Below, piece by piece: positions 12,716-24,154 of a stretch of DNA of 64,000 nucleotides. Each line of letters begins with the position of its first letter. The stretch's first letter is position 1. The notes under the pieces are model-generated. The model worked only from the letters and a program-made list of their open reading frames with translations. It made no database searches and was not told the origin of the DNA. Both the position numbers and the translations under genes were made by a program. This stretch comes from Proteles cristata cristata (taxonomy: Eukaryota; Chordata; Mammalia; Carnivora; Hyaenidae), in assembly GCA_017311185.1 (NCBI GenBank), contig JAESUZ010000481.1, positions 806,001-870,000 of the forward strand, given 5' to 3'.

Positions 12716-13023
12716 TCATCGAAAAACTGTGCACTCCTAGTTACCCCCCTCTGGGTACCCACTATTTTGTCAATGTTTCTTTCTTTTCCTGGCACCCAGA
12801 ATCTGAAGCATTGAGGATAAGGTGTTTGTTTAAGGACATTCTCTACAAGTCAGTACCCCTGATTATCCTACAACATAGAAGTCAATATCCCTAAGTATCT
12901 CATGATTATACAATAATAAAAAATTTGATCCTCACAGACCTCAATATCTGGGAATAGTTTCACTATGATTTTAGATTCTCAGTGATAATAAGAGAACATG
13001 AAACATTTGATAGTTTCAGCAGA

Positions 13024-13507
13024 GTAGTTTTATTTTTTATTTTTTTACAAATAGTTTAAATTTGTAAAATAGTTTTTTTACAAATAGTTGTCAAGTTGGT
13101 TTCCATATAACACCCAGTGCTCATCCCCACAAGTACCCTGCTCCATGCCCATCTCCTCCCTCCTCCCCCCACACTCATCAGTCCTCAGTTTTTGTCAGCA
13201 TTCAAGAGTCTCTCATGGTTTGCCTCTCCCCCTTTCCCCCACCATTTCCACCCTTCTTCTCCCCCTTGGTCCCCTGTTAAGTTCCTCCTAATCCTCCTAT
13301 ACGTGCAAACATATATTTGTCCTTCTCTTCCTGACTTATTTCGCTCAGCATAACACCCTCAAGGTCCATCCAGGTTGCTACACATGGCCAGATTTCATTC
13401 TTTCTCATTGCCATGTAGTATTCCATCGTATAGATAAACCACATTTTCTTGATCCATTCATCTGTTGATGGACACTTAGGCTCTTTCCACAGTTTGGCTA
13501 TTGTTGA
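13024..13507 (-). mobile_element. L1 3' end, 5' truncated
   Basis: The reverse strand encodes the C-terminus of L1 ORF2 (IYTMEYYMAMRKNEIWP, ATWMDLEGVMLSEISQE). A 3' UTR with a C-rich (here) block and an A-rich end follow. It is about 480 bases of a 6-7 kb element and is a dead fragment. Confidence 0.9.
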
Positions 13508-13684
13508 GAGTCGCAGACTAGTTTTAAATATGAAATTGTCTGGAAGGCAAGACAATGACCTTCTGCAGCCCTTCCTAAGTTTGAGAGTATAGATTACGTG
13601 TAACATTCCAAGACATTCCAGGATTTTGTAATTCGGCAAGCTGCTGGCTTAGAACAAAGCCTAAACGTCAAGACTGAAACGACC

Positions 13685-13882
13685 AGGGCGCCTGGGTGGC
13701 TCAGTTGGTTAAACATTCGACTTCGGCTCAGGTCATAATATCATGGTTCATGGGTTTGAGCCCTGCATTGGGTTCTGTGCTGACAGCTCAGAGCTGGAGC
13801 CTGTTTCAGATTCTGTCTCCCTCTCTGCCCCTCCCCCACTGGTGCTCTGTCTCTCTCTGTCTGAAAAAAAAAATTATTTTTA
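13685..13882 (+). mobile_element. SINEC element
   Basis: Head AGGGCGCCTGGGTGGCTCAG and a body with GTGCTGACAGCTCAGAGC. Confidence 0.92.
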
Positions 13883-14109
13883 AAGTCAGTTGTGATTAAA
13901 AGAAAAAGACTGAAAGGACCTTGAGAGGTTTTTTTGCTGAGTCCTCAGTCCTTCTAAACCATCTGTGATGGGTTTTTGTTCCTTCCCTTTGTCTTTTTTT
14001 ATTGACTCTCTGCTAAAACAGTATTTCACAGCACCTGAGTAATTGATTTGCTTCATAATACATTCTGCGATTAAAATAAGGTTTTTGGTCTCAAGGTAAA
14101 CATCCATTT

Positions 14110-14640
14110 TGGTTGGAAAACGTTAAAATCATGAACGTAAGCTATTAAAATAGTATATGCTTCTGTTTCCTTGATAAATTTCCTCTCAAACATCTGACCA
14201 TATTTTCTGATTTCCGTTGCCCTTGAAAACTAAATGTGTACCGTTTGAAATTTAGTATATAATCACAAATGGCAACAAAGTGCTTATCAAGCTTAAATCC
14301 AAGGTCATCTACAATTCTTTGTCAATTATAATCCTTCTTACTGTTAGAAGGAACTGCATTAAGGAGGAAGCATGACTAATCCTCTCTAAGTAAATTCTGC
14401 CCCCTTGTGGATTTAAACATCCACAGATAGGAAAGCAGTGCCCTAACTGCTTGGGTCAGTTCCCTTTAATTCTTCCACAAAGCACTTCAACAATCTTTAA
14501 AAGCATTGTTAACAATGAGACCAAACTAGATCATTTATATAAATTGCATAAGAGCTGATTGATGGTGACAAAACACATTGACAGATAATAGTATACATTT
14601 TATCTTATACTTTGCATCCCATTCAGCTAGGACAGTCCTT
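14110..14640. other. Repeat-free block in CLMP intron 1
   Basis: About 530 bases without repeat signature. It includes the palindromic SOX-like pair CATTGTTAACAATG and several AT-rich homeobox-like cores. A candidate enhancer only. Confidence 0.3.
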
Positions 14641-14788
14641 GAATATTAATATGTCAATTAATATTTAATACAATATCATAGTTAGAAAGGACTTTAATAT
14701 TGATTCAACATCCATGTATAAGGAGCCCTTTTATAGCCCCTGACGTATCCCCACTTGAAGGATGCCAGTAATGGAAAATCCACTAAAT

Positions 14789-14972
14789 GAGGGGCACCTG
14801 GGTGGCTCAGTTGCTTAATCATCTGACTCTTGGTTTTGGCTCAGGTCATGATGTTGCAGTTCGTGAGTTTGAGCCCTGTATCTGGCTCTGTGCTGACAGT
14901 GCAGAGCCTGCTTGGAAGTCTTTCTTTCTGTCTCTGCTCCTCCCCCACTCACTCTGTCTCTGTCTCTCTCTC
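14789..14972 (+). mobile_element. SINEC element
   Basis: Head GGGGCACCTGGGTGGCTCAG. Its tail has seeded the GATA microsatellite that follows. Confidence 0.9.
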
Positions 14973-15034
<62 letters not shown>

Positions 15035-15045
15035 GATAGATAGAT

Positions 15046-15079
<34 letters not shown>

Positions 15080-15085
15080 AAGATA
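14973..15085 (+). repeat. (GATA)n microsatellite
   Basis: About 26 tetranucleotide units with two GAT-shifted interruptions, directly after a SINE CT-rich tail. Confidence 0.97.
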
Positions 15086-15603
15086 CCGCTTATTCTCCTG
15101 TCAGACAGAACTGTAAGAAAGTCTATCAACATATGAAGCCCAATGGAATAAGTCTTTTGTAAGAAAACCATATCACTTCAGAACTGGAAAGAGGTATTGG
15201 AGATCTCCCAGTCTATCATTTTATGGTTGGAACTATTATGCCATCAGGACCCAATTCTACCTTCTAGAAGAACACCCAACAAGGAACAATACTTGTTTTG
15301 TAGCCTTTTAAAATGTTGGAAGGTCATTACCAGGCTGCCCCTTAGCCCCCCATCTTCCTGACTTTTCCTCTATAATTGTGTCATCCCTTCCTCATCAGAC
15401 TTTTTCAGACCCCATTATTTGATCACAACGCTCCAGATGCCAACATTTTTGTCAATGCCACTGTCAGCATGCAGCATCTATGATGCTCCAGATGTCTTCC
15501 TGCTCTGTGCTTGTGTCAAGCTGTAACTTCTAAACATTTGTTTCTATTAAATGTCGTCTCATTTTTGGCTCAGGATCTCAGCTAGTAAGATAATTATATA
15601 TCT

Positions 15604-15765
15604 TTTTAAAAATGTATTTATTATTTGAGAGAGAGAGGGCGGGGGAAGGGGGTGCAGAGCGAGAGGGAGAGAGAGAATCCCAAGCAGGCTCACGGCTGTG
15701 AGATCATGACCTGAGCCAAAACCAAGAGGTGGACGCTTAACTGACTGAGCCACCCAGGTGTCCCA
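15604..15765 (-). mobile_element. SINEC element
   Basis: Ends CTGAGCCACCCAGGTGTCCC and lies between target copies at 15588-15603 and 15766-15781. The body has an internal deletion. Confidence 0.9.
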
Positions 15766-15781
15766 AGATAAGTATATATCT

Positions 15782-15982
15782 TTTTATCTTATTATTTTAC
15801 ATTTTAGAGAGAGAGGAAGCACATGAGCAGGGGAGAGGGGCAAAGGGAGAGAGAGAGAATCTTAAGCAGGCTCCACACTCAGCATGGAGCCTGAAGCAGG
15901 GCTGATTCCACAATCCTAGGATCTTGACCTGAGCTGAAATCAAGAGTTGGACCCTCAACCGACTGAACTGCCCAGGCGCCCT
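15782..15982 (-). mobile_element. SINEC element
   Basis: The second insertion at the same target, followed by a third copy of AGATAATTACATATCT at 15983-15998. Confidence 0.88.
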
Positions 15983-16422
15983 AGATAATTACATATCTTA
16001 GTAGTACCCAGTCAGACCAGCTCTGCCACTCAAGCTCTGTGCCATCCATACTTAATCTACATGGTCTCTGTGTTTCCCACCAGCCAATTTCAAGGCAAAG
16101 GCAATGACCTTTGGTGTGGGAGAGGAAATAGAATAAAAACTGGAGACGGATTCGTGTCCCCCACAGTGCCACCCATCAGCCATGTGGCCTCAGCTGTGGG
16201 GTCCTCAATTCTCCCTTCTCTAAAACATAAGTGACGATATTAGCTCCCTGTGTAGTCACAGGTCTCGTGGGAGATAAGGCATTTGAGGGAGCTGAGCTAG
16301 ATAAATGTAAAGTATTGTTAATAATTAGTTTTCAAATGGTTTGAGGGAGGAGAATGTTTACCCTCTTTGCATTCCCAGTGCTATACCTGATGGGAAGAAC
16401 TCAATCCAGTGGGTTTATTTTA

Positions 16423-16630
16423 ATTTTTTAATGTTTATTTTTTTGAGAGAGAGATCAAATGCAAGCAGGGGAGGGCCAGAGAGAGAGAGAGGAAGACACA
16501 GAATCCGAAGCAGGCTCCAGGCTCTGAACTGTCAGCACAGAGCCCAATGTGGGGCTCAAACTCACAAACCATGAGATCATGACGTGAGCTGAAGTCAGAC
16601 ACTTAACCGACTGAGCCACCCAGGCGCCCC
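16423..16630 (-). mobile_element. SINEC element
   Basis: Ends CACCCAGGCGCCCC; target copies TCAATCCAGT lie at 16401-16410 and 16631-16640. Confidence 0.92.
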
Positions 16631-17005
16631 TCAATCCAGTTTTTAATGTGTATGAATACATACACTGTACATACTAGACAGTTTCCACAGAGGAGAGGAG
16701 AAGGGAGTTGATAATTTTTAATCCATCTGTGTTTAGTCTGAAGCTGTTTTCGGTTGCCTTCTATGGTGTGAGGCTCTCCCTTCCCCTCTTCCTCTGACCT
16801 TCCACCACAACTCAGGCTCTTAGGCTCCTCCTTCACTCACCCCTCCCCCACTCCATCCTCCTGTTCCCCTCCCTCTTCCTTCCTCACCCTTCTCCCCTTT
16901 CTCTCTATTTCATCCCCCAAACCAATGCACAGACTGGAGAGGGGGAGGAAGTTCAATGTCTGGCCCTCTGACCCAAGCCCACCTCTCAGGCTGCCACCTG
17001 GGTCC

Positions 17006-17007
<2 letters not shown>

Positions 17008-17055
<48 letters not shown>
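17008..17055 (+). repeat. (CA)n microsatellite
   Basis: About 24 uninterrupted CA units. Confidence 0.97.
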
Positions 17056-17056
<1 letters not shown>

Positions 17057-17547
17057 ACTAATTTTAGGGACTCCAGGAACAAATACTCACCTCTGGGGGG
17101 AAACAAATACGAAGTCACCCGCACTTTCAGATGCCTGAAATTCCACTGATTACCTGCCAACTTCACAGAGTTAGCTATAGGCTTTCTCTAAATATCAAAT
17201 ACGTGTTTGTGTTTGAGAAGACATGAAAGCATATTAGTTGCTTAATAGCTCACAGTGAATGTGGTTTTCCTTTCCCGAAGACCTCATAAAGAGAACTGGC
17301 CCAAGAGATGCTGGGGTTGAACTGGGTGTGGGTTGGGAAGGCAAAACATACAGAAGAGAGACTTCCCTAGCTCTCTGTGAGGTAGCTCATAGGAGGGGAC
17401 AGGAGAAGACGGTGCTGCCTTCTGTTCGAGTTGCCCTTACACCAACTCAGGTCTGTGCAGGAAAAGCATGTCTATCTTTCCAGAACTATCTCAATCCCAC
17501 CTGTCACCAGAACCTTCTTTACCCACTCGTGTCAGAAATGATCTTCT

Positions 17548-17662
17548 AGGGGTGCCTGGCTGGATCACTCAGTAGAGCACATGACTCTTCATCTCTGGGT
17601 TAGAAGTTTGAGCCCCATCTTGGTTGTAGAAGAGATTACTTAAAAACAAAAAATCTTTAAAA
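17548..17662 (+). mobile_element. CAN-SINE, older short type
   Basis: GGGGTGCCTGGCTGGATCAC head with TTGGTTGTAGAAGAGATTAC and a short A-rich tail. Confidence 0.8.
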
Positions 17663-17747
17663 ACATGAGTTTGCATATAGTATTATTAACTTTCTTAGGT
17701 GTGATAATATATTATGGCTATGTAGAAGAATGCCCTTCATTGTGGAG

Positions 17748-17942
17748 ATTTTTTAATGTTTACTTCTTTATTTTGAGGGAGAGAGTGTGCGCAAGTTATG
17801 GAGGGGCAGAGAGAGAGGGAGAGAGAGAGAATCCAAAGCAGGGATTCTCTGACTCAGGGCTTGAACTCACAAACCGTAAGATCATGACCTGAGCCGAAAT
17901 CAAGAGCTGGATGCTTAACCAACTGAGCTACCCAGGCGCCCT
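17748..17942 (-). mobile_element. SINEC element
   Basis: Ends CTGAGCTACCCAGGCGCCCT; target copies GAATGCCCTT flank the element. Confidence 0.88.
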
Positions 17943-18030
17943 GAGAATGCCCTTAGTTTTCAGAGGTGCTCGCTGAAACGTTTAGAGGTTAAATGTGCTA
18001 TCTGCAACTTACTTTCACCCAGTGCAACAA

Positions 18031-18032
<2 letters not shown>

Positions 18033-18072
<40 letters not shown>

Positions 18073-18073
18073 A
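18033..18073 (+). repeat. (CAA)n microsatellite
   Basis: Around 13 CAA units. Confidence 0.95.
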
Positions 18074-18214
18074 TAGAGAGAGAGACAAAGCAAATATGGC
18101 CGAATACTAACAGTTATCAAGCAAAATGACTCCCAAACTCCTCACCATCCTGCGTCATCTCCTCAGCATGGTCTTCTGGTTTTTCTTGTCTACAGTATGT
18201 AGAATAATGAATAA

Positions 18215-18440
18215 TAATAATTACCATGTGGTGAGTAGTTACCATATACCGTGTGTCAGTGCTACACACTTTACCTACATCAGATGTAATCCTACAACAG
18301 GCATTGATGTTTTTCTTCTCATTTCACAGTGAAGAAAAAATTAATTTCCAGAGTGGTCAGGAAATTAATTGGACTTATGGGCACCATTTAAGTCCTGGTC
18401 GATCTGACTTTAAAGTTTATGCTCTTTCTGTTACACAATG
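18215..18440 (-). mobile_element. MIR relic
   Basis: GCTACACACTTTACCTACAT and ATGTAATCCTACAACAGGCA resemble the reverse-oriented MIR. Confidence 0.55.
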
Positions 18441-18507
18441 CGGTATCGTGAATTGTATGGAGTGTTCCAGAAACAGTCAGGAAGGCACATGCCTGCGCAC
18501 GTGCAAG

Positions 18508-18546
18508 CACACACACACACACACACCACCACCACCACCACCACCC
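18508..18546 (+). repeat. (CA)n-(CCA)n compound microsatellite
   Basis: A CA run passing directly into seven CCA units. Confidence 0.95.
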
Positions 18547-19850
18547 CTACAGAATTGTATGTATGTCATTAGTCTACAAATCAGGAGGCCTTTGGGTGAG
18601 TCACTTCTCTCTAAGCCTCGGTTTCTTGATCAGTAAAATTAGAGAAATTGATTTAAACATAGCCAAAGACCTTTTTATTTTTCTGATGGACATTTGCTGA
18701 TTTTGATTCTCATAAGGCTTTCTGGAACATGTAAAGGGAAACACAAGAAACTTCTCTTCCCATTCAGGTAAGTAAAGGTCCATTGAAAAAAGTACAATCA
18801 CTGAGTGGAAGGAGGTACTTACCCACCACAAGAGCCCATTGGTGGGGGGCCCACTGTTCATTAAAGGGTAGAAGGGCACAGCTCCTGTACCTGACATCAG
18901 GGAGTTACTAACTGTAGCTCTCTAACTTTGTTACTTGCAAAATACAGGTCTACAAAGGCTAGTAAATAGATCAAGTCTTAAAAAAAAAAAAAAAAAAGAA
19001 CCTATCTATCATTGACCTGTGCACCAAGCACTGTGGGCTCTCCTAGGTGGAGGCACCGGGGAGTGTTGGGTGCCCATGTGGCAATGGCAGTGATGGGCCA
19101 TCCATCCTTGGCAGGGAGTGAGCAGGCAGATTTAACTTGAGATCTTAGAGCACCTTGCACCCTGCAGGCATCAAGGAGTATCTAAGAAACTGAAGAATTC
19201 TCTACTAGGGAAATAAGAGAGAAGTAGGTATTTTTAATGTAGCATCCTAGTTTCTATTAAAAACTATCCTGACCATGTGCCTCCTTGCACCCATGAGAAC
19301 AAGATGGGTTTGAGCGGCTCTCTCTAGAGGAGCCATCTGAGAAGGTTTGCCAAGTTCTTGCTCTTGCCGTGTCTGCTCAAACTGGCAAAATTGTCTGTAT
19401 GTCATCGGTCTGATCCAGAAATACGGCCTCCATAGGTGATGGAAACACAAGTATGTGAAGAACATAGGCTTCGTGTAGTCAGACTGCATGAACTTCCTTG
19501 AATGGTTCATCCAAGATATCTATCTACCTGACAGCAGAAACGATGTAGCTCTTTGGACATAAAAATGTTTAAAGGCTCTGATTATGACTCTTAATGTGAA
19601 TGGAGTAGTCAACTGGTTGTAGAAACCTCGTTTTTAAAATTTACTGTTATCTCAATGGATTCACCTTCAAAACAGGTGTCTTGTTTCCCTCAGTTATATA
19701 AAAGTATTTAGGCTGAACAACCGGACGTTGAAGGAAATCTTGAAGGTTCAAGAGAATCTTTAGTAAATGCCCTTTAAAGAATAAAACCTTAAACTGATCT
19801 TAGCTGAAGGTACACAGCCATCATCTGAGGAAAAGAAAAAACTAAAATCC

Positions 19851-20062
19851 TGGTGTGCCTGGGTGGCTCAGTCAGTCAAGCGTCTGACTTTGGCTCAGGT
19901 CATGACACAGTTCATCAGTTCAAGCCCCGCATGGGCCTCTCCACTGAGAGCTCAGAGCCTGGAGCCTGCTTTGGATTTGCTGTCTCTCTCTCTCTCTCTG
20001 CCCCTCTCCCACTTGTGTGCTCTCTCTCAAAAATAAATAAACATTAAAAAAGAAAGAAAAAA
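19851..20062 (+). mobile_element. SINEC element
   Basis: Head TGGTGTGCCTGGGTGGCTCA and tail AAAAATAAATAAACATTAAA. Confidence 0.9.
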
Positions 20063-20409
20063 CAATAACCCTTCCAGTAGAGAAAAGCAGGGGAAGGGAA
20101 CTGACTACATTAGGGGAGAGACTCCTATGCACCATCACACTGCTGGGTGCCTTACCTCTTGGTGAATTCCCATTATGCAGATGAGAACGCTGAGGTTCAC
20201 AAAGGGTAATTCTCCCAAAACTCAAGTTCCCAAAGGTCCTGAGTTGAGTGCCTGAGTTGTATGCAGAAGCCTTCCTTTAGAGAGAGCCCTGGGTGTCCAG
20301 GACTGCCTCTTGCACCCGTGCACACAGAGAAAGTTTGCACTCCTGCTACCTTCCAGCGCCTCCCCACCACCCAGGGCCACGAGTGTCCCAGACACCCAGT
20401 GGAGACTTC

Positions 20410-20737
20410 AGCTGTCCCTTGAACAACACCAGTTTGAATCGTGTGGATCCACTCATATGTGGATTTCTGACAGTACTGTACTGTGCAAGCATTTTCTCTT
20501 CCCTATGATTTCCTTAGTATTTTCTTTTCCCTAGCTGACTTTATTGCAAGAATGCAGCGTACAATACATATAACATATAGAATAGGTATTAATTGATTGT
20601 ATTGTCGGTAAAGATGTCCGTCAATAGTAGGCCACTAGCAGTTAAGTTTTGGGGGAGGCGGAAGTTGTACATGGATTTTGGACTGTGAGGGGCACCAGTG
20701 TCCCTAACCCTGCATTGTTCCAGGATCAGCTATATCT
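20410..20737 (+). mobile_element. MER2-like Tigger-type DNA transposon
   Basis: CCTTGAACAACACCAGTTTG at the start and CCTGCATTGTTCCAGGATCA at the end form the diverged inverted ends. The internal TAGCTGACTTTATTGCAAGA matches MER2. Non-autonomous, with no transposase. Confidence 0.75.
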
Positions 20738-20849
20738 CCCTACTAGCGGTTCTGCCACTAACACTCACTCTGTGTCTTTATATTTCATTTCTCTGGGCTG
20801 TAGTTTCCTCCTAAGTTAGGTTTTTGATGATCTCTTAAGCGATTTTTTT

Positions 20850-21077
20850 AAAGATTTGTAACTTTTTTTTGTTTATTTATTTTTGAGAGAGAGAGAGAGA
20901 GAGAGACAAAGTGTGAGCAAGGGAGGGGCAGAGAGGGAAGGAGACAGAATCTGAAGCAGGCTCCAGGCTCTGAAGTGTCAGCACAGAGCCCGATGCAGAG
21001 TTTGAACTTACGAACTGTAAGATCATGACTTGAGCTGCAGTCAGATGCTTAACCGACTGAGCCACCCAGGCGCCCCT
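20850..21077 (-). mobile_element. SINEC element
   Basis: GA-rich block and terminal CTGAGCCACCCAGGCGCCCC. The sequence TCTTAAG recurs outside both ends. Confidence 0.9.
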
Positions 21078-21964
21078 CTTAAGGTCTTTCTTAACGATGA
21101 TGAATTCCTTCAATGTCCGTAAGCCCAGGGCCAGCTCTTCCCACTCACCCACTGGGCAGGGAACACATGCTTGGCAGTCCCCTTACATACTGCCAAGCTT
21201 GAGAATTATACGTAGAGCCCAGGCACCTGTCTGCTTAGGCTACAGGACACAGGTGTGTGTGGCGGGGGGGAGGAAGTAGTGACAGAAGGGTGGGAATCAC
21301 AGAAGGAGAAATTTGAGAAACACACAGGGATCCAGGTGACCCCCTGAAGTCTGGGGAGCTGAGGTTCAGGGAGAACCAGAGGTGCATGCACTCTGATCTT
21401 GAGATTCCCCTCCTTGGTAAAGTCATTTGTATTCGCTGGCGGGCCCCCTCCCCACACTGCTGTATGTAATTCTGGATATGGTATAAATAGAACTTGGCAA
21501 AACACACCACCCACCACTTTGTTTCTTTCCTTTTGGGACAGCAACCAAATCTGAGCCTTTGATTCCCTCTAGTGGCTCAAATCGGCAACTTTCATAGTTG
21601 TTTCTTTGCATTTATTTATTTATCATATAGTGCCTACTGTATGCACCAGATTGGTTCTGGGTTCTCTAGCTTCGCCAGGGGTGTGGGATGCTGGTTTCAT
21701 TCGATCGCTCTTGTGTCCAGTGGAAAGTGAGCAGGGGTAGAAGCCAGAGCTCCTTCTTAACAAGCTTAGCTTAGTGCAATGCCAACGGACTCATCTCCTT
21801 CTGCTCTATAGGAAGTGTGCTTTGTGGGGACTGAGGGAGATGGATTTTATATGGGTTATTCCTGCCTTTAAATGAGTTGTAGGACCTCAGGGCAACTCCT
21901 TTATCCCTGGGCCTCAGTTTGCTCGTGGGTGAATGAGTACACAGGTTAAATTCACGTCAATCCA

Positions 21965-22080
21965 ACAACTATTTATTGAGCACCTGCGGTGTGAGAGACC
22001 CTGAGCTGAGTGCATGAGAATGTAGCAGTGAATGGTACCTAACCTCAAGGAGCCTACAGGCCAACGGGAGAACCAGATAT
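21965..22080 (-). mobile_element. MIR/L2-type relic
   Basis: ACTATTTATTGAGCACCTGC and TAACCTCAAGGAGCCTACAG are typical of these ancient elements. Confidence 0.5.
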
Positions 22081-22124
22081 CCTGGAAGCCGCATACGACA
22101 CAGGGCAGATGCAGCACATATTGG

Positions 22125-22320
22125 CTGTCAGAGCCGGAGCTTTGCAGTGAGACAGATCTGGGGTTGAGCCCCTGATCTGTCCACTTCTAGCTGTGTTACC
22201 CTAAGCAAACTGCTAAGCTCCTCTTCCTGTTTCATCCATAGATTTGGATAATAACGCTTTCTTCATGGGGATGAGCACCCAGCGTTCAGCCAAACCACGC
22301 AAAGTGCTCACAAAATGGCG
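22125..22320 (+). mobile_element. MIR relic
   Basis: AGCTGTGTTACCCTAAGCAA and the preceding GTTGAGCCCCTGATCTGTCC match MIR in order. Confidence 0.6.
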
Positions 22321-23083
22321 GCCACTCTCAATGCAGTTTAAGTTCTAAACAGAAACAACAGAAACCTTGGTTGGAATGTCAGTGAAACTCTAGGAGAGGC
22401 TTATCCTGTTGGTTCTGAAGACCCCTTCTTATGCCCAACAGATTTCTGTGGTCTCCTTTCTTTGCTGTGGAATTTGGGAGTCCACCTGCTGCTTCTCTCA
22501 GGGTAGATGCCTCTGGGGGTCCAGTCCTGCGATGTCAAACCTACCCCCCGGAGAGGGAACTACAGTCTCTCCTGCCCCCTTCTTCCTCTTTTCAGGCTCC
22601 TTTTCTTCCCACAGATTTACTGCTAATTTATCTTGGGAAATGAACATAGAATAAGAAAAGTAGCTTATTATATGCTTCCGTTAGTCATGATCCTTGATGC
22701 TTAGTGCTTAAAACTCCCTGAAGTGGCAGAGTGAGTTCTTCCCAGGAGATGGGACTTCATGGAAACCCTGACACTTGGGGCTATTGCAACTCAGAGGTTG
22801 TGGGATTCTGTTACATTGTGAATGTAGCACTGGGACATTTTAAGTGGCTAGAAAGAGAAAGAGACCATTTTTCATGCTGAGCTTCTTGATCACTGTATAA
22901 GGAGACAAAGGAGGACCCTAAAGCACACCTTAACACCAGACACATCATACCTAGAGTCCAGGGGAAGTTATATAATGTGGATTTGATGACCAACAATGTC
23001 CGAGATTAATAGGAAGGAGAGAAGGTGAACTTTGGAGCCCAGAGTTGCTAATGGGATTCCATACCTGGCACAAGATGAAAATT

Positions 23084-23299
23084 AGGGGTGCCTAGGTGGC
23101 TCAGTCAGTTCAGCGTCTGACTTCGCCTAGGGTTATGATCTCACATCTCATGAGTTCGAGCCCTGTGTTGGGCTCTAGGCTGACAGCTCAGAGCCTTGGA
23201 GCCTGCTTCAGATTCTGTGTCTCCCTCTCTCTCTGCTCCTCCCCTGCTCACACCCTCTCTCTCTCAAAAATAAATAAACATTTAAAAATATTTTTAAAA
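23084..23299 (+). mobile_element. SINEC element
   Basis: Head GGGGTGCCTAGGTGGCTCAG; exact target copies AGATGAAAATTAG on both sides. Confidence 0.93.
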
Positions 23300-23996
23300 A
23301 GATGAAAATTAGAGGTAAAGAAAGTCAGAAGTGGAACTGAAATCCCGTTGGCCAAAGGGATACTGGATGGGTGGAGGGACAGGATCCAAATGTGGGACTT
23401 GGAATTTCACTTTGGATAGGAAGTGTTGGTTCATATTTTGAAGCTATGTGGTATGAAACTGTAAGGAATGGAAGATAGAAGTTGGGGTTAAGAGAATGAG
23501 TGTCCGTAAAGGAAGTAGGAACTGCTTATAAGAGCCCAATTATTCTTTGAGGCATCCTGCACTTACCTGTGGGTCTGTGGGGGTCGCCTGTCCCTAAGAT
23601 GGCCCAAGGAGTGAAGTAGTTTCTAGAGCCTGTTCTGGGAAAGACGCCAACCCCTGCCTTTCCTTTGGTCTCTGTTCTTATGGAAGCTTCTGCTAGTAAA
23701 GGAGAGAAAGTCCAAATAACACAGTTGTTGACCTGAGTGGTTGCATTACTGATAAAAAAAATCAGTAAGGTAGACAAGAGTGTAATTTTGGGGGCTATGG
23801 AAGATACAATGAATTCCGTTAATGAAGGAGCAAGTGTGAGATTTTAGAACTTCCGCTACTTCTGGTCTAGGTTTCTTCCAACACCTTGATTTGCCTCTTG
23901 CCTGCAGAACACCCAATGATTAATACTTGTAATATTTGCTTCCTGTATGTTGCTATCCAGTTTCTGCCTCACTCATTAGAGGCTCTTCTCTTCCAG

Positions 23997-24154
23997 TGTC
24001 CTTCCATGTTGGAACCTTGGGGACCCACACTGAGATCAAGAGAGTGGCAGAGGAACGGGTCACCTTGCCCTGTCACCATCAACTGGGGCTTCCAGAAAAA
24101 GACACGCTGGATATTGAATGGCTGCTCACAGATAATGAAGGGAACCAAAAAGTG
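23997..24154 (+). CDS. CLMP: CLMP exon 2 (end of signal peptide, first half of V-type Ig domain)
   Basis: The acceptor is CTCTTCTCTTCCAG and the donor is GTGAGT at 24155. The exon begins with the last two bases of a split codon and encodes [16 protein letters not shown] through NQKV, with the first V-domain cysteine (VTLPCHH) and the core tryptophan (DIEWLL). Length 158 bases; it ends in phase 0. Confidence 0.95.

Larger units (their letters stand above)
1..23996 (+). other. CLMP: CLMP intron 1, 3' portion
   Basis: No exon-like coding segment is visible before the exon 2 acceptor at 23995-23996. In human CLMP, intron 1 makes up most of the gene, so this stretch is read as its 3' end (inference). 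It holds many SINEs, MIR and L2 relics, one L1 fragment, one Tigger-type element, a MaLR-like LTR, microsatellites and several repeat-free blocks. The short open frames in it are repeat-derived or chance. Confidence 0.8.

Noticed and set aside
13277..13639. A 120-residue reverse-strand open frame
   Set aside because: Its core is the decayed C-terminus of L1 ORF2 and its ends are chance; it is not a host gene.
14973..15085. Regular repeat array that might suggest CRISPR
   Set aside because: It is a simple GATA microsatellite without spacers in a mammalian genome.
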